Part shown: in pieces, positions 1 to 10,012 of the stretch | Layout: every line of letters starts with the position of its first letter | Numbering within the stretch: the stretch's first letter is position 1 | From: Callorhinus ursinus | Taxonomy: Eukaryota; Chordata; Mammalia; Carnivora; Otariidae | DNA: 64,000 nt | NCBI RefSeq assembly: GCF_003265705.1 | Contig: NW_020313005.1 | Span: 16,168,456-16,232,455 of the forward strand | Direction of reading: 5' to 3' | The notes under the pieces: generated by a model | The model's input: the letters and a program-made list of their open reading frames with translations, nothing else | Database searches by the model: none | What the model was told of the DNA's origin: nothing | Position numbers and translations under genes: made by a program

Positions 1-1272
1 CAAAATTTTAAAGAAAGAACAACATATATATATATATATACCAAAAATAAGGGTAACTACTATGAAGGGATAAAATATGACTGTAAAATGAAAAATAAAA
101 AATGCTTTTTTAAAAAAAGGGATTGATAAGATGTTGTTTGAAAAAAGGAAAAAGAAAAATTAAAAAAAAAACAGTTAAAAAATTAACTTTGATGAACTAA
201 TGAATCATGGTAAAAAAAAGCCATGAATTCTATGTGCAGTATTCCCCTAGCGTTGGAGTTCTCCCGTTCTCCTTGATCGGTAAACTTGGTCTTGGCTTGC
301 TGGCTGTTTGTGCTGATCTTCTGGGGGAGGCGCCTGTTGCTGTGGTTTCCAAATGTCTTTGCCGGAGGCTGAATTGCCCCGCCCTTGTTGGTCTGGGCTA
401 AGCAAGCTGCTCGGGTTTGCTCTCAGAGCTTTTGTTCCCTGCAAGCTCTCGGTACAGCTTTGGAGGACCAGGGTGAAAATGGTGGCCTCCCAATCTCCAC
501 CCGGAGGAGCTGAGAACTCGGGGACCCGCTCCTCATCGCGCCCCCAGAGAAAAGCAGTCAGTCACTCCCGTCTTCCTGGTCTCCGGCCGCACTCCGTGCT
601 CACCTGGCCTGTGACCAAGCGTTTGTATCTCTGGCCCCCGACCCCGTGTGGAGTCTCCAAACCCAGCAGATCCCTGTGGCGCGTTCCCGCGCCGCTCCTC
701 CCGGGAGAGGAAGGGGAGTCTCCCGGTTCTGCCGCTTGTTGGGTCCCTGCTGGAGGAGCAGTGGCCCGACTGGGCCGCGGATCACAGTTTATGGCAACCC
801 TGAGCTGAGAGCCTGCGCCTTGGCTCCGTCTCTGTAGCCGGCTTCCCCGCTCCGATACCTGGGAGCTCTGGCGCACTCAGGCACCCCCGGTCTTTCTGTG
901 ACCCCCAAGGGTCCTGCGACCACACTGTCCTGGGAGGATTCCACCCCCCGCTTAGCCACTGGAGCGACGTCCCTCAGCGGAGCTGACTTCTAAAAGTTCC
1001 GATTTTGTGCTTTGCTGCTCTATCACTTGCCAGAAGCGGCCGACGGAGGCCCCCTCCCCGTCGTCTATCCTCCCGAATACCGCCTTGGATTCACTTCTCC
1101 GCACGTCCTACCTTCCAGTAAGTGGTCGCTTCTCTGTTCAGAGAGTTGTTGCTACTCTCCTCTTTGATCTCCTGTTGAGTTCGTAGGTGTTCAGAATGGT
1201 TTGATCCCTATTCAGCTGAATTCCTGAAACTAGACGAAATCCAGGTCTCCTACTCCTCCGCCATCTTGCTCC
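1..1272 (-). mobile_element. Young carnivoran L1 (copy A), 5'UTR, cut by window edge
   Basis: This is the 5' end of a young L1 retrotransposon read leftwards from about 1272. The 5' tip (GGAGCAAGATGGCGGAGGAG on the minus strand) matches the layout of L1 5'UTRs. The CpG-rich part covers about 240-1270 and the A/T-rich part of the 5'UTR covers 1-240 (poly-purine on the plus strand, with a TA run at 23-40). It aligns by eye to the 5'UTR at 3291-5070 and keeps more CpG sites than that copy, so it is probably younger. ORF1 and ORF2 of this copy would lie left of the window. ORFs inside this stretch are chance frames in GC-rich 5'UTR, not proteins. The family call rests on my memory of canine-type L1 5'UTRs. 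Confidence 0.85.
1258..1268 (-). promoter_or_regulatory. Probable YY1 site at L1 copy A 5' end
   Basis: The minus strand reads CAAGATGGCGG just inside the 5' tip of the L1. In human L1 a YY1 site at the same place (CAAGATGGCCG) helps set the transcription start. The site is intact here. Function in this copy is inferred from the human element only. Confidence 0.5.
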
Positions 1273-2867
1273 AACCACCTGTAATTCTCCTTTTTGATGG
1301 GGTCTTTGTCAGGTTTTGGGATCAAGGTAATGGTGGCCTCATAAAATGAGTTTGGAATTTTTCCTTCCATTTCTATTTTTTGGAACAGTTTCAGAAGAAT
1401 AAGTATTAATTCTTCTTTAAATGTTTGGTAGAATTCCCCTGGGAAGACGTCTGGCCCTGGGCTTTTGTTTGTTGGGAGATTTTTGATGACTGCTTCAATT
1501 TCCTTAGTGGTTATACGTCTGTTCAGGTTTTCTATTTCTTCCTGGTTCAATTTTTGGTAGTTGATACATCTCTAGGAATGCACCCATTTCTTCCAGGTTA
1601 TCTAATTTGCTGGCATAGAGTTGCGTATAATATGTTCTTATAATTGTTTGTATTTCTTTGGTGTTGGTTGTGATCTCTCCTCTTTCATTCATGATTTTGT
1701 TGATTTGGGTCATTTCTCTTTTCTTTTTGATAAATCTGGCCAGGGGTTTATCAATCTTGTTAATTCTTTCAAAGAACCAGCTCCTACTTCCGTTGATCTG
1801 TTCTACTGTTCTTTTGGTTTCTATGTCATTGATTTCTGCTCTGATCTTTATTATTTCTCTTCTCCTGCTGGGTTTAGGCTTTATTTGCTGTTTTTTCTCT
1901 TACTCCTTTAGGTGTAGGGTTATGTTGTGTACTTGAGACCTTTCTTGTTTCTTGAGAAAGGCTTGTATTGCTATATACTTTCCTCTCAGGACTGCCTTTG
2001 CTGTATCCCAAGGATTTTGAACAGTTGTGTTTTCATTTTCATTGGTTTCCATGAATTTTTTAAATTCTTCTTTAATTTTCTGGTTGACTGATTCATTCTT
2101 TAGTAGGATGCTCTTTAGCCTCCATGTATTTGAGTTCTTTCTGACTTTCATCTTGTGATTGAGTTCTAGTTTCAAAGTATTGTGGTCTGAAAATATGCAG
2201 GGAATAATCCCAATCTTTTGGTAGCGGTTGAGACCTGATTTGTGACCTAGGAGGTGATCAATTCTGGGGAATGTTCCATGGGCACTAGAGAAGAGTGTGT
2301 ATTCTGTTGCTTTGGGATGGAATGTTCTGAATATGTGTATGAAGTCCATTTGGTCCAGTGTGTCATTTAAAGTCTTTATTTCCTTGTTGATCTTTTGCTT
2401 AGATGATCTGTCCATTTTAGTCAGGGGGGTGTTTAAATTCCCCACTATTATTGTATTGTTGTCGATGTGTTTCTTTGCTTTTGTTATTAATTGCCTTATA
2501 TAATTGGCTGCCCCCATGTTAGGGGCATAGATTTTTACAATTGTTAGATCTTCTTGTTGGATAGACCCTTTAAGTAGGATATAGTGTCCTTCCTCATCTC
2601 TTATTACAGTCTTTGTTTTAAAATCTAATTTGTCTGATATAAGGATTGCCACCCCAGCTTTCTTTTCGTGTCCATGAGCATGGTAAACGGTTTTCCACCC
2701 CATCACTTTCAATGTGGGGGTGTCTTTTGGTCTAAAATGAGTCTCTTGCAGACAACATATCGATGGGTCTTGTTTTTAATCCGATCTGATAGCCTGTGTC
2801 TTTTGATTGGGGCATTTCGCCCATTTACATTCAGGGTCACTATTGAAAGGTCTGAATTTATTGCCAT
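1273..2867 (-). pseudogene. L1 copy B ORF2, 5' half (endonuclease and start of reverse transcriptase), broken
   Basis: This is the ORF2 of an older young-type L1, normally a protein of about 1,270 residues with endonuclease, reverse transcriptase and Cys-rich domains. The ATG is at 2867 (MAINSDLSIVTLNVNG, which keeps the active-site Asn of the first motif). A frameshift lies near 2790 before the CLQETH glutamate motif. The main endonuclease block (2712-1900) keeps GVAILISD, IYAPN and the SDHN catalytic pair, but the GDFNTPL motif reads GNLNTPL, so the catalytic Asp codon at 2437-2439 is now Asn. Further breaks lie near 1900 and 1550. The reverse transcriptase start is present ([25 protein letters not shown]). 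The frame stops at KKENYR, where L1 copy A begins. It is not functional. Confidence 0.9.
1279..1295. repeat. Predicted target-site duplication, right copy, of L1 copy A
   Basis: On the minus strand the bases before the L1 tip read AAAAAGGAGAATTACAG, an A-rich start typical of L1 endonuclease target sites. These bases belong to ORF2 of the outer L1 and end at its KKENYR motif. The matching copy should lie left of position 1, after the poly-A of copy A, and cannot be seen here. Confidence 0.45.
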
Positions 2868-2962
2868 TGTATTGCCTGTAAGGTGGCTGTTACTGTATAT
2901 TGTCTGTGTTCCTTTCTGGTCTAGGCTGCTTTTAGGCTCTCTCTTTGCTTAGAGGACCCCTT

Positions 2963-3290
2963 TCAATATTTCTGGGGGGCTGGTTTTGTGTTTGCAAATT
3001 CCTTTAGTTTTTGTTTGTCGTGGAAGCTGTTTATCTCTCCTTCAATTTTCAATGAGAGCCTAGCTGGATATAATATTCTTGGCTGCATATTTTTCTCGTT
3101 TAGTGCTCTGAGGATACCATGCCAGTCCTTTCTAACCTGCCAGGTCTCTGTAAGCCCAGCTAGTAACTTTATAATTGTCACTGTGAACTCTAATTCCAAC
3201 ATCTTACTAATGGCCATATTGATTAGGTCCCTGGCAGGCAGTACTGCCCCTTGTTCTTTTTGTTGAGGTGATTTTTTTCCAACTTGTCAT
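2963..3290 (-). pseudogene. L1 copy B ORF1 remnant with large internal deletion
   Basis: ORF1 encodes the L1 RNA-binding chaperone, usually about 330-340 residues. Here the ATG at 3290 is followed by a frameshift and an early stop (MTSWKK..., about 28 codons). The downstream frame from 3217 joins an N-terminal piece (ISKMLELEF, KLLAGL) directly to the C-terminal domain (ETWQVRKDW, QPRILYPARLSLKIEGEI, DKQKLKEF), ending at 2963. The coiled coil and most of the RRM region are missing. Seen directly: the junction and the stop. The family assignment comes from the conserved PARLSxKIEGEI motif. Confidence 0.85.
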
Positions 3291-3509
3291 TTTGTCTAGA
3301 GGAGAATAGATGAATGAGAGAACAAAATGTCAATGGCATAAAAATGACCCCATAAAATCATACACTAAAGAAATCAGAAGAGATCTGGAACCGGGGGAAA
3401 AGAAAGGGAAAGAAAGAAAAAAGAAAAAAAAAAGAAAAAGATAAAAAAGGAATATGATCAAATATGATCAGGCTGGTGAATAGATCAGTGCCACAGTAGA
3501 TTTTGGGTG

Positions 3510-4016
3510 TATTTTGGTCTGTTAGAAGAAACTGCTTCTCAAAATTTTAAGAAAGAAAAACATATATGTACAAAAATAAGGTTAAATACAATGAAGGGAT
3601 GGAATATGACTGTCAAATGATAATTTTAAAAGATTTTATAAAAGGAATTGATAAGATAAGAAGTTGGTTGAATAAAGAAAGAAGAGGAATTAAAAAAAAG
3701 GGGGGGAGAGAATGTAATCAGGCAGGAGACCAGAACAAATCCATACACTAGAGATTTAGGGAATATTTTGGTCTGTTAGAACGAATTGTATCTCAAAATT
3801 TTAAAGAGAGAACAACTTATATATATGCCAAATGTAAGGTTAAGTACAATGATGGGATAGAGTATGACTCTAAAAATGAAAAAAAAAAAGATTTTTTAAA
3901 AAAGGGATTGATAAGATGTTGGTTGAAAAAGGGAAAAAGAAAAATTAAAAAAAATAGATAAAGTAAAAAACAAAATTAAAAAAATTAACTTTGAAAGACT
4001 AAAGAATCAGGGGGAA
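3510..4016 (-). repeat. Internal tandem duplication, about 254 bp period, in L1 5'UTR
   Basis: Two similar units follow each other. Both contain TTTTGGTCTGTTAGAA (near 3513 and 3767), then CTCAAAATTTTAA, then an ACATATAT-like run, AATGAAGGGATGGAATATGACT (or variant), and a GATTGATAAGAT(A)AG segment. A third, homologous copy sits at 1-205 in L1 copy A. Offset between matching words is about 254 bases. I recall the same duplication in canine-type L1 5'UTRs. Confidence 0.7.
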
Positions 4017-5053
4017 AAAAGCCATGAATTCTATATCCTGTATTCCCCTAGTCCTGGAGTCCGGCCGTTCTCATTGATCGGTAAACTTGGTCTTGGCTGG
4101 CTGTTCTTGCTGATCTTCTAGGGCAGGGGCCTGTTGCTGTGGTTCTCAAATGTCTTTGCTAGAGGCGGAATTGCCCTGCCCTTGCCGGTCTGGGCTTTGT
4201 AATCTGCTTGGGTTTGCTCTCAGGAGTTTTTGTTCCCTGTAAGCTTTCCATACAGCTTTGGAGGAGGATAGTGAAAATGGTGGCCTCCCAATCTCTGCCC
4301 AGAGGAGCCAAGAACTCGGGTCCCTACTCCTCAGTGTGCCCCCAGAGAAAAGCGGTCAGTCGCTCCCATCTCCCCCGTCTCCGGCTGCACTCTGTGCTCA
4401 CCTGGCCTGTGACCAAGTGTTTCTATCTCTGGCACACGACCCCATGTGGCGTCTCCAAATCCAGTGGATCCCTGTGGTGCACTCCGGTGCTGCTCCTCCC
4501 AGGAAGGGGAGTATCCCCAGATCTGCTGCTTGTTGGGTCCCTGCTTGAAAAGCAGTGGCTGGACTGTGCGGTGGATCATGGTTTATGGCAACCCCGAGCC
4601 GAGAGCCCACCCCTCGGCTCCATCTCTGCAGCCGGCTTCCCTGCTCTGATACCTGGGAGCTCTGCCGCACTCAGGCACCCCCGGTCTTTCTGTGACCCCC
4701 AAGGGTCCTGCGACTGCACTGTCCCCGTGAGGGTTTCACCCCCCGCTTAGCCACTGGAGCGATGTCCCTCAGCGGAGCCGACTTCTACAAGTTCCGATTT
4801 TGTGCTCCGCTGCTCTATCACTTGCCCTTAGCGGCTGATGGAGGTCCCCTCCCCCGCTGCCTATCCTCCCGAATATAGCCTCGGATTCACTTCTCTGCAC
4901 GTCCTACCTTTCAGAAAGTGGTCGCTTTTCTGTTCAGAGAGTTGTTGCTATTCTTTTCTTTGATTTCCTGTTGAGTTCCTAAGTATTCAGAATAGTTTGA
5001 TCCCTATGTAGCTGAATTCCTGGGACCAGATGAAATTTAGGTCTCTTACTCCT

Positions 5054-5064
5054 CTGCCATCTTG
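5054..5064 (-). promoter_or_regulatory. Decayed YY1-type site at L1 copy B 5' end
   Basis: The minus strand reads CAAGATGGCAG at the same relative position as in copy A. The last CpG has changed (GCGG to GCAG), as expected from methylation-driven decay in an older insertion. The core CAAGATGGC is kept. Confidence 0.4.
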
Positions 5065-5577
5065 CTCCTCCTCCAGAATTCTGGTTTTTATATTATTTTT
5101 AGGTGGCTGTTTATTAATAATGTTATTTACTTATTTTTTTAAAGCATATATTCTTTTTTGAGGCCTGAATGTCAGCATGCTAGTCTGGTAGTTGGGGACT
5201 AAGAACTAAAACTACCTCCTGATAATGTGTGAGTGGAAAGAGAGGGTGACGGCTTCCCTGCCCAAAGCTATGAATCCCAAGGGTGAACACAATGCAAGAA
5301 AATGGAGTGAGATGCTTCCTATCACTGGTGTATGGGCAGATGTGGTGTAGTAACGCAAAGAGATTTTGAAAGAATAGAAGAAATTTGCTTTTATTAATTT
5401 CTTAAAACAGGCAGTTGGCCAGTTACATATAAACTCATGTTAGGACTCCTAGGTCTTAATGGAGGCCATGCCCATGGAAGTGTCTGGGGAAGAGCACTTT
5501 GGGAAGAGGTGTGTGAGAGAAATCAGGGTGGGGGTCTGACTGGGGAAATGTGCAGTCACAGAGTTGCTGGAACGAAT

Positions 5578-5710
5578 CCAGGTACCTCATAGGTACACCT
5601 GGCCGCGAGCGAGCCTGCCCAGGTGCGCTGCGGGTGGAAGCCCAGACCCGTCGCCGCCGCCCTGCCACCCCCGCCCCCGCCCTGCCGCCCCTGTGCAGGG
5701 CAGCTCTGCT
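5578..5710. promoter_or_regulatory. Small CpG-rich cluster
   Basis: About a dozen CpG sites fall within roughly 100 bases (5598-5690: CCGCGAGCGAG, GTGCGCTGCGGG, CCCGTCGCCGCCGCC, CCCGCCCCCGCCC) in surroundings that are otherwise CpG-poor. It is too short for a classic CpG island. It lies 60 bases before a palindromic octamer motif, so a small promoter or enhancer is possible. No transcript evidence can be seen. Confidence 0.3.
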
Positions 5711-5770
5711 GCTTTAAATGGGACATCCACAGTAGCTCCATTTGGCCTCTCTGCACGGAAAGCCAGGCGG

Positions 5771-5784
5771 ATTTGCATGCAAAT
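5771..5784. promoter_or_regulatory. Palindromic double octamer ATTTGCATGCAAAT
   Basis: The 14-base perfect palindrome contains ATTTGCAT on both strands, overlapping by two bases. ATTTGCAT is the octamer bound by POU-domain factors (OCT1, OCT2, OCT4). The site lies next to the CpG cluster and TTTAAATGGGACATCC (5713-5728). Binding is inferred from the motif alone. Confidence 0.35.
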
Positions 5785-7579
5785 CTAGTTCATAAAATTC
5801 CTAAGCATGCTATTTCATCCAGGCCTGCAGAGTTTGGCTTGCACAGATTCAAATATGACTGCAACAAAGCCCACAGTTTCCTAATGTTGAAAAGAAAAGA
5901 CAGAAATTTGAGTGTCTAGTGGGAGCTGAGACCAATACAAACTCCTGGTAGAGAGCACAGGTTTCAAAACCAAACAATCCCTCCAAAGTCAGCCTTTTTC
6001 TCAGCCTTTCCCTTCTTAAAAAAAAAATAAATAAATTCTTTTTCTTGAGTCTCCATGTTTAAGGAAAAAAAAAATCCCAGAAAACAAAAGCATATTTACT
6101 CAGATGGGTGGTCGACCTTGATAAATCACTAATTGAAATTAGCAATGTTCAAAAACATTATATTTCTCCTTTTTGAAAATTTGCCCCTTTTTTGAGTTTT
6201 GGTATTATTAATTAAAAGAAAAAGAAAAAAGCTTGGACAAGCTTCTTTCTTTGTATTAAGATCTCTGTGTTTTCAATATAGCACTGAGCTGTATTGGACA
6301 GTGACCTTGAAGGAGTAGAAAAAGAAATAGCTGATCTGTTACAATTTTTTCCATATTTCCTTAGAACTCTGCATTGCCCTCTTTTCTGTGTTTTATGCTG
6401 CTGAGCCCAGTCTAGTTTGAAATGTCTAAATTATTAAGTGGTACCTGAGGTAATTGATGCAGGATTAGGAAATTAAAACAACGTGCAATGATATGAGACA
6501 TGGGCAACAAGGGTGAGGTGGGGAATTTTACAACCTGCGGTGAGGGTTCATAGATATGTAACCAACTAGTCAGCAGTACCATCATGCTCCTTCAACTTCC
6601 TCTGACAGGTTTTTCCCTTTGTCCTAGACAAAGATGTGGTTCTGTCAGCTGGGCTCTGTAGTTCTACCTTGAGGGCAGGTCCCTCCTTCTGGTTATGGGT
6701 GTTTTCTGTAGAATCAGGACCTGGTTGGATTTGGCGACTAGAAAGGGGAAAAGTTTCACGCCTGAGTGTCTCATCTGCTTTTCCCCACCGACTCCAGCAG
6801 GCATGAGGACCTAAACCAACTAAGCAACAGTAAGGAGGAGTGAGGGAGAAGGAATCAATCTGTTCTGATGTCTGTCTCCCTGATCTTTGGAACAGGGAGA
6901 CGGTGTCACCTCTGAGCCCAAGTGTTCTTGTATGGGGAAAGCATCCTTTTAAAGAATTAGTCTTCAGCATTCTGTCAATTATGGCCTCCAAATCTGGCTG
7001 AGTAATTAAATGCCAGCTGACAGTAAATATCAAACTGCTTGGGAGCCGTAGCGAGATATAGACAAGTGGATTCTGTGTGATTGCTTTGGTAATTTGCTTT
7101 TTAATCTTTAATACCAATTAAATGCAGAAGAGCTGAAGCCCGGGCATTGCCCAGATGAGACAGCCCATCAACTGATGCCATAAGCTGTCCAGCATGGACT
7201 TCTTGGCTCCTGTGACTGCACCAGGTCTTGGGAGGCAAGTCCAATTGGCAGTAAGTAGTAGACCCTGCACCATCCACAGGCAAAGAAGGCCCCTGTCTTC
7301 AAGGCACTGGCAGGGCTGTGGGCCCTCAAAGGCTATGGTCAATTACCTCCCCTATACTTTTTCCCCTTGGTTGTCCCTAGCACCTTTGTGGGTCTGATTT
7401 AAGGCCTGATTTCTTTTTAACCTTCTTGTTTGGGGGAGTGGGGACAGGAGGAAGAGAAGCAATACTTACTGGACAACTATCAGGTGCAGAGATTGCTATT
7501 TAGTGGTTCCTACCAAGACACCAATCTAGCATGAGTGTGGGCTAATGCCTTCAAAACCAACCCCTGCAGAACTTCAAAG

Positions 7580-7815
7580 CAGTGGTTCTTAACCAAGGAT
7601 GATTCCCTCCTCCCCTTGTCCCCCACCACACATACACTCCCAGGGACCTTTGGCAATATCTAGAAACATTTTTGGTTGTCTGAGCTGGGGAGGAGATGCC
7701 ACTGTTTTGTAGTGGGTACAAGCCAGGGATGCTACAGGGATCCCACAATGCATAAGGCAGCTTTACATAACAAAGAATTATTTGGCCCAAAATATCAGCG
7801 GTGCTGAGGTTTACA
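7580..7815 (+). mobile_element. MER5A-like hAT-Charlie nonautonomous DNA transposon
   Basis: The copy starts with CAGTGGTTCTTAACCAAGG, the hAT-Charlie terminal repeat. It follows the MER5A consensus through GGGACCTTTGGCAATATCTAG, AAACATTTTTGGTTGTC, GCCAGGGATGCTACAG and CAAAGAATTATTTGGCCC. The right end decays near GTGCTGAGGTTTACAC. Length is near the family length of about 190 bp plus small insertions. It is an old, inactive copy. Confidence 0.8.
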
Positions 7816-9084
7816 CATTTGCTCTAGAGTGAAAATAGGAAGCTAAAGAGAAAACTGTAAGAAATTTTTTGGGGGGTTATAGAGGAATTTTGAACTCGAG
7901 AGTGGGAGGGCTTTTCCCATAGCCTCATGAAGATAAGAAATGCATTTGAGGCTGCTTTTGCTTTCCTTCTTTCATTACTTCAGGAAATATAGAACTTGTC
8001 CATACCTATGGAAACTCAAGCTCTAACCCAGGTGTTCTCAAGAATAAATTAGTACAGCACAAAAACTCTGTGCTTATGAGGAGCTGACAAAAATAGGTGG
8101 GGACTCAGGTACTTTGGGCAGTTGCTTCTTGCTTTTTGTCATCTAAACTTCTCCACTCCCCTTTCCTATCTCATGGTGAATTATTATTTAAGGAGTGTCT
8201 CTTCTTACTGTTGTTTCCTTTGGGTTTACAGAAAGTAAAACTTTGACCTAGGGGGTTGATTTTTGGAGCAGGGGGTGATTGACTATAGTTCACTGGTACC
8301 TAAGTTCTCCAATCTGGGGTTCTTTCATCTGAGCTAATTAGGTTAATAATGACTGGGATTCTGGCTTCCCTACAACTCATTATTTGACAGACAGCTGACA
8401 CCCCTAGGAAAAAGGAGCTCACTAGCCAAAATAATGAGATTTTTGAGAAGTATAGCTATTTCAGGAAGAAAATGTCATTAAGAATGGTGCATTACAGATT
8501 CCATCAAAAGCAGAATTATTAGAACATATGGACCAGGGTTTGAAAACAGCTTAACAATAATTATGCTAAAGGAGATAAACATAAAACAAGAACAGGAAAA
8601 CATCAAATGGACAAAGTAAAAATTTAGGTATGAAATACATAATAGTTAGATAATGATGGGTTATTTAGCAAAAAAATATATAATTGAGGAATGAATTAGT
8701 GATTTGGAACATCAGACTTAGGACATTTCTAAGGAAGAGAATAGGAAGAACAAAGAAATGGAAAAGCTTTAAGAGATGGGAATAGCAATGGGAGAGTGAA
8801 ACTCTGGCCCATAGGGGCACCACACAGCCAGCAATGCAGAAGAATCTAAGGGTATAAGAAATAAAAGTAGGAAAGAAAAACTCTTGGGAGGAATAATGGA
8901 TTAAAAAAAAAAAGGATGGCCTCAGATTGAAAGAGCTCATATAGTGCCAAAATGGAGAGATAAGGGACAACCCCAAACCTTATTAACAATGAAGGAGAGA
9001 TAATAACTTTGTAGTGGGGAAAGCTCGAAGACACCACCTTAAGCAAGTAATATATCAACATTATTTATGATATATGATGCATTA
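7816..9084. other. Unassigned AT-rich DNA, possibly partly old L1 3' region
   Basis: No coding or repeat call is firm. The right part (about 8640-9084) is A-rich on the plus strand and leads directly into a plus-strand L1 3' end, so it may be the upstream part of the same LINE, too diverged to recognise. The minus-strand ORFs at 8665-9061 are phenylalanine/serine-rich shadows of A-rich sequence. Confidence 0.35.
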
Positions 9085-9536
9085 AGAAGGGCACATCACT
9101 TCTGTGATATTCTTCCCCAAATCCTACAGCCCCAATCAAGTTATTAGAAAACATCAGACAAAACCAAATTGAGGACATTCTACAAAATGCCTGACTGGTA
9201 TACTTCACAGTCATGAAAGATGATGAAAGACCAAGAACTGTCAGATTCAAGGAAACTAAGGAGGCAGGACATCAAATGCAATGTGGGATCTTGGGTCGGA
9301 TCTGGAACAGCAACAGCAAAATAGACATTAGTCCAAAAACTGGTGATACATGAATAATGCCTATAGTTTACTTAAAAATATTGTATCATTGTTAATTTAT
9401 TAATTTTGTTAATTTTACTACATTTAGGTACAATGTTAACTTTAGGGAAAGCTGGGTAAAGGGAATGGGAAACGTTCTTTGCTGTTTTTGTAACTTTTCT
9501 ACAAGTGTCAAATTCTTTTAAAATGAAGAACTAAAA
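9085..9536 (+). mobile_element. Old L1M 3' end
   Basis: The order of words matches the mammalian-wide L1M 3' region: AACATCAGACAAAACCAAATTGAGGACATTCTACAAAATGCCTGAC-like block at 9152-9194, AAATGCAATGTGGGATC near 9275, GACATTAGTCCAAAAACTGGTG near 9325, then GTTAACTTTAGGGAAAGCTGGG and TTTTCTACAAGTGTC up to the A-rich end at about 9535. 5' truncated or unrecognisable upstream. Confidence 0.75.
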
Positions 9537-9584
9537 AATACTAATTCATTATTTCCAGTATTGAATTACTTGATGATAAAGTAG

Positions 9585-9865
9585 TTATTGTATGAGAGTT
9601 CCAGTGGCTCCACATTCTCAGCAACATGTAGTGTGGGCAAGCTTTATCATTTTGAACATGCTAATAGCTATGTAGTGTCATTTTGTCATGGTTTTGATTT
9701 TCATTTCCCTAATGACTAATGATTTGGGGCATCTTTTCATATGCTTATTTGACATTCACCTGATGAAGTGTCTGTTGAGATTTTTTGAATTTTTTAATTT
9801 GGATTTTTTTCTTGTGCTTTGAAGATTATGTATGCATGTTTTATTGGACATTCTGTGTAAATAAC
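9585..9865 (-). mobile_element. Old L1 ORF2 C-terminal fragment
   Basis: The plus strand shows the reverse complement of the late ORF2 region: GTTTTGATTTTCATTTCCCTAATGACTAATGATTTGGGGCATC followed by a TTTTCATATGCTTATTTG word. Translated on the minus strand this corresponds to the conserved stretch that usually reads KHMKRCSxSL and REMQIKTT. Highly decayed. Confidence 0.65.
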
Positions 9866-9894
9866 TAAACTTCTAAAGGAAAGATAGGATAAGA

Positions 9895-10012
9895 TCTGTG
9901 CTACCTTGGGTTAGGCAGAAAGTTTTTAGATACACCACCAAAAGCTAAATCCATAAAAGAAAAAAAATTAATTAGTTGGTGTCTACTAAAATTAAACTTT
10001 TGTAAAGTATTT
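9895..10012 (+). mobile_element. Short L1 ORF2 fragment in opposite orientation
   Basis: AGGCAGAAAGTTTTTAG, CACCACCAAAAGC and AATCCATAAAAGAAAAAAAATTAATTAG, then ACTAAAATTAAACTTTTG, match the ORF2 stretch that usually encodes DTxPKxKSIKEK and FIKIKNFC. It is on the plus strand, between minus-strand L1 pieces. Confidence 0.6.

Larger units (their letters stand above)
3291..5070 (-). mobile_element. L1 copy B 5'UTR
   Basis: This is the full-length-type 5'UTR of the outer L1, starting at about 5070 on the minus strand and running to the ORF1 ATG at 3290. The first kilobase (4040-5070) is GC-rich and matches copy A, but many CpGs have decayed to TpG/CpA. The rest is pyrimidine-rich on the minus strand and contains an internal tandem duplication. 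With 1273-3290 this gives an L1 at least 3.8 kb long, interrupted by copy A. Long ORFs here (for example 4208-4750) are chance frames. Confidence 0.85.
5071..7579. other. Single-copy DNA; no gene recognised
   Basis: Apart from the CpG cluster and octamer listed separately, I see no repeat family or exon here. The longest open frame in non-repeat DNA of the window is at 6566-7117 minus (183 codons); it has no signal peptide, membrane segment or motif that I recognise, and no splice or promoter context, so I do not call it a gene. A-rich runs occur near 6018-6075. Confidence 0.5.

Noticed and set aside
353..808. 151-codon proline/arginine-rich open frame, and similar frames at 4208-4750
   Set aside because: They lie in the GC-rich L1 5'UTR on the strand opposite to the L1 and are present in both copies for that reason.
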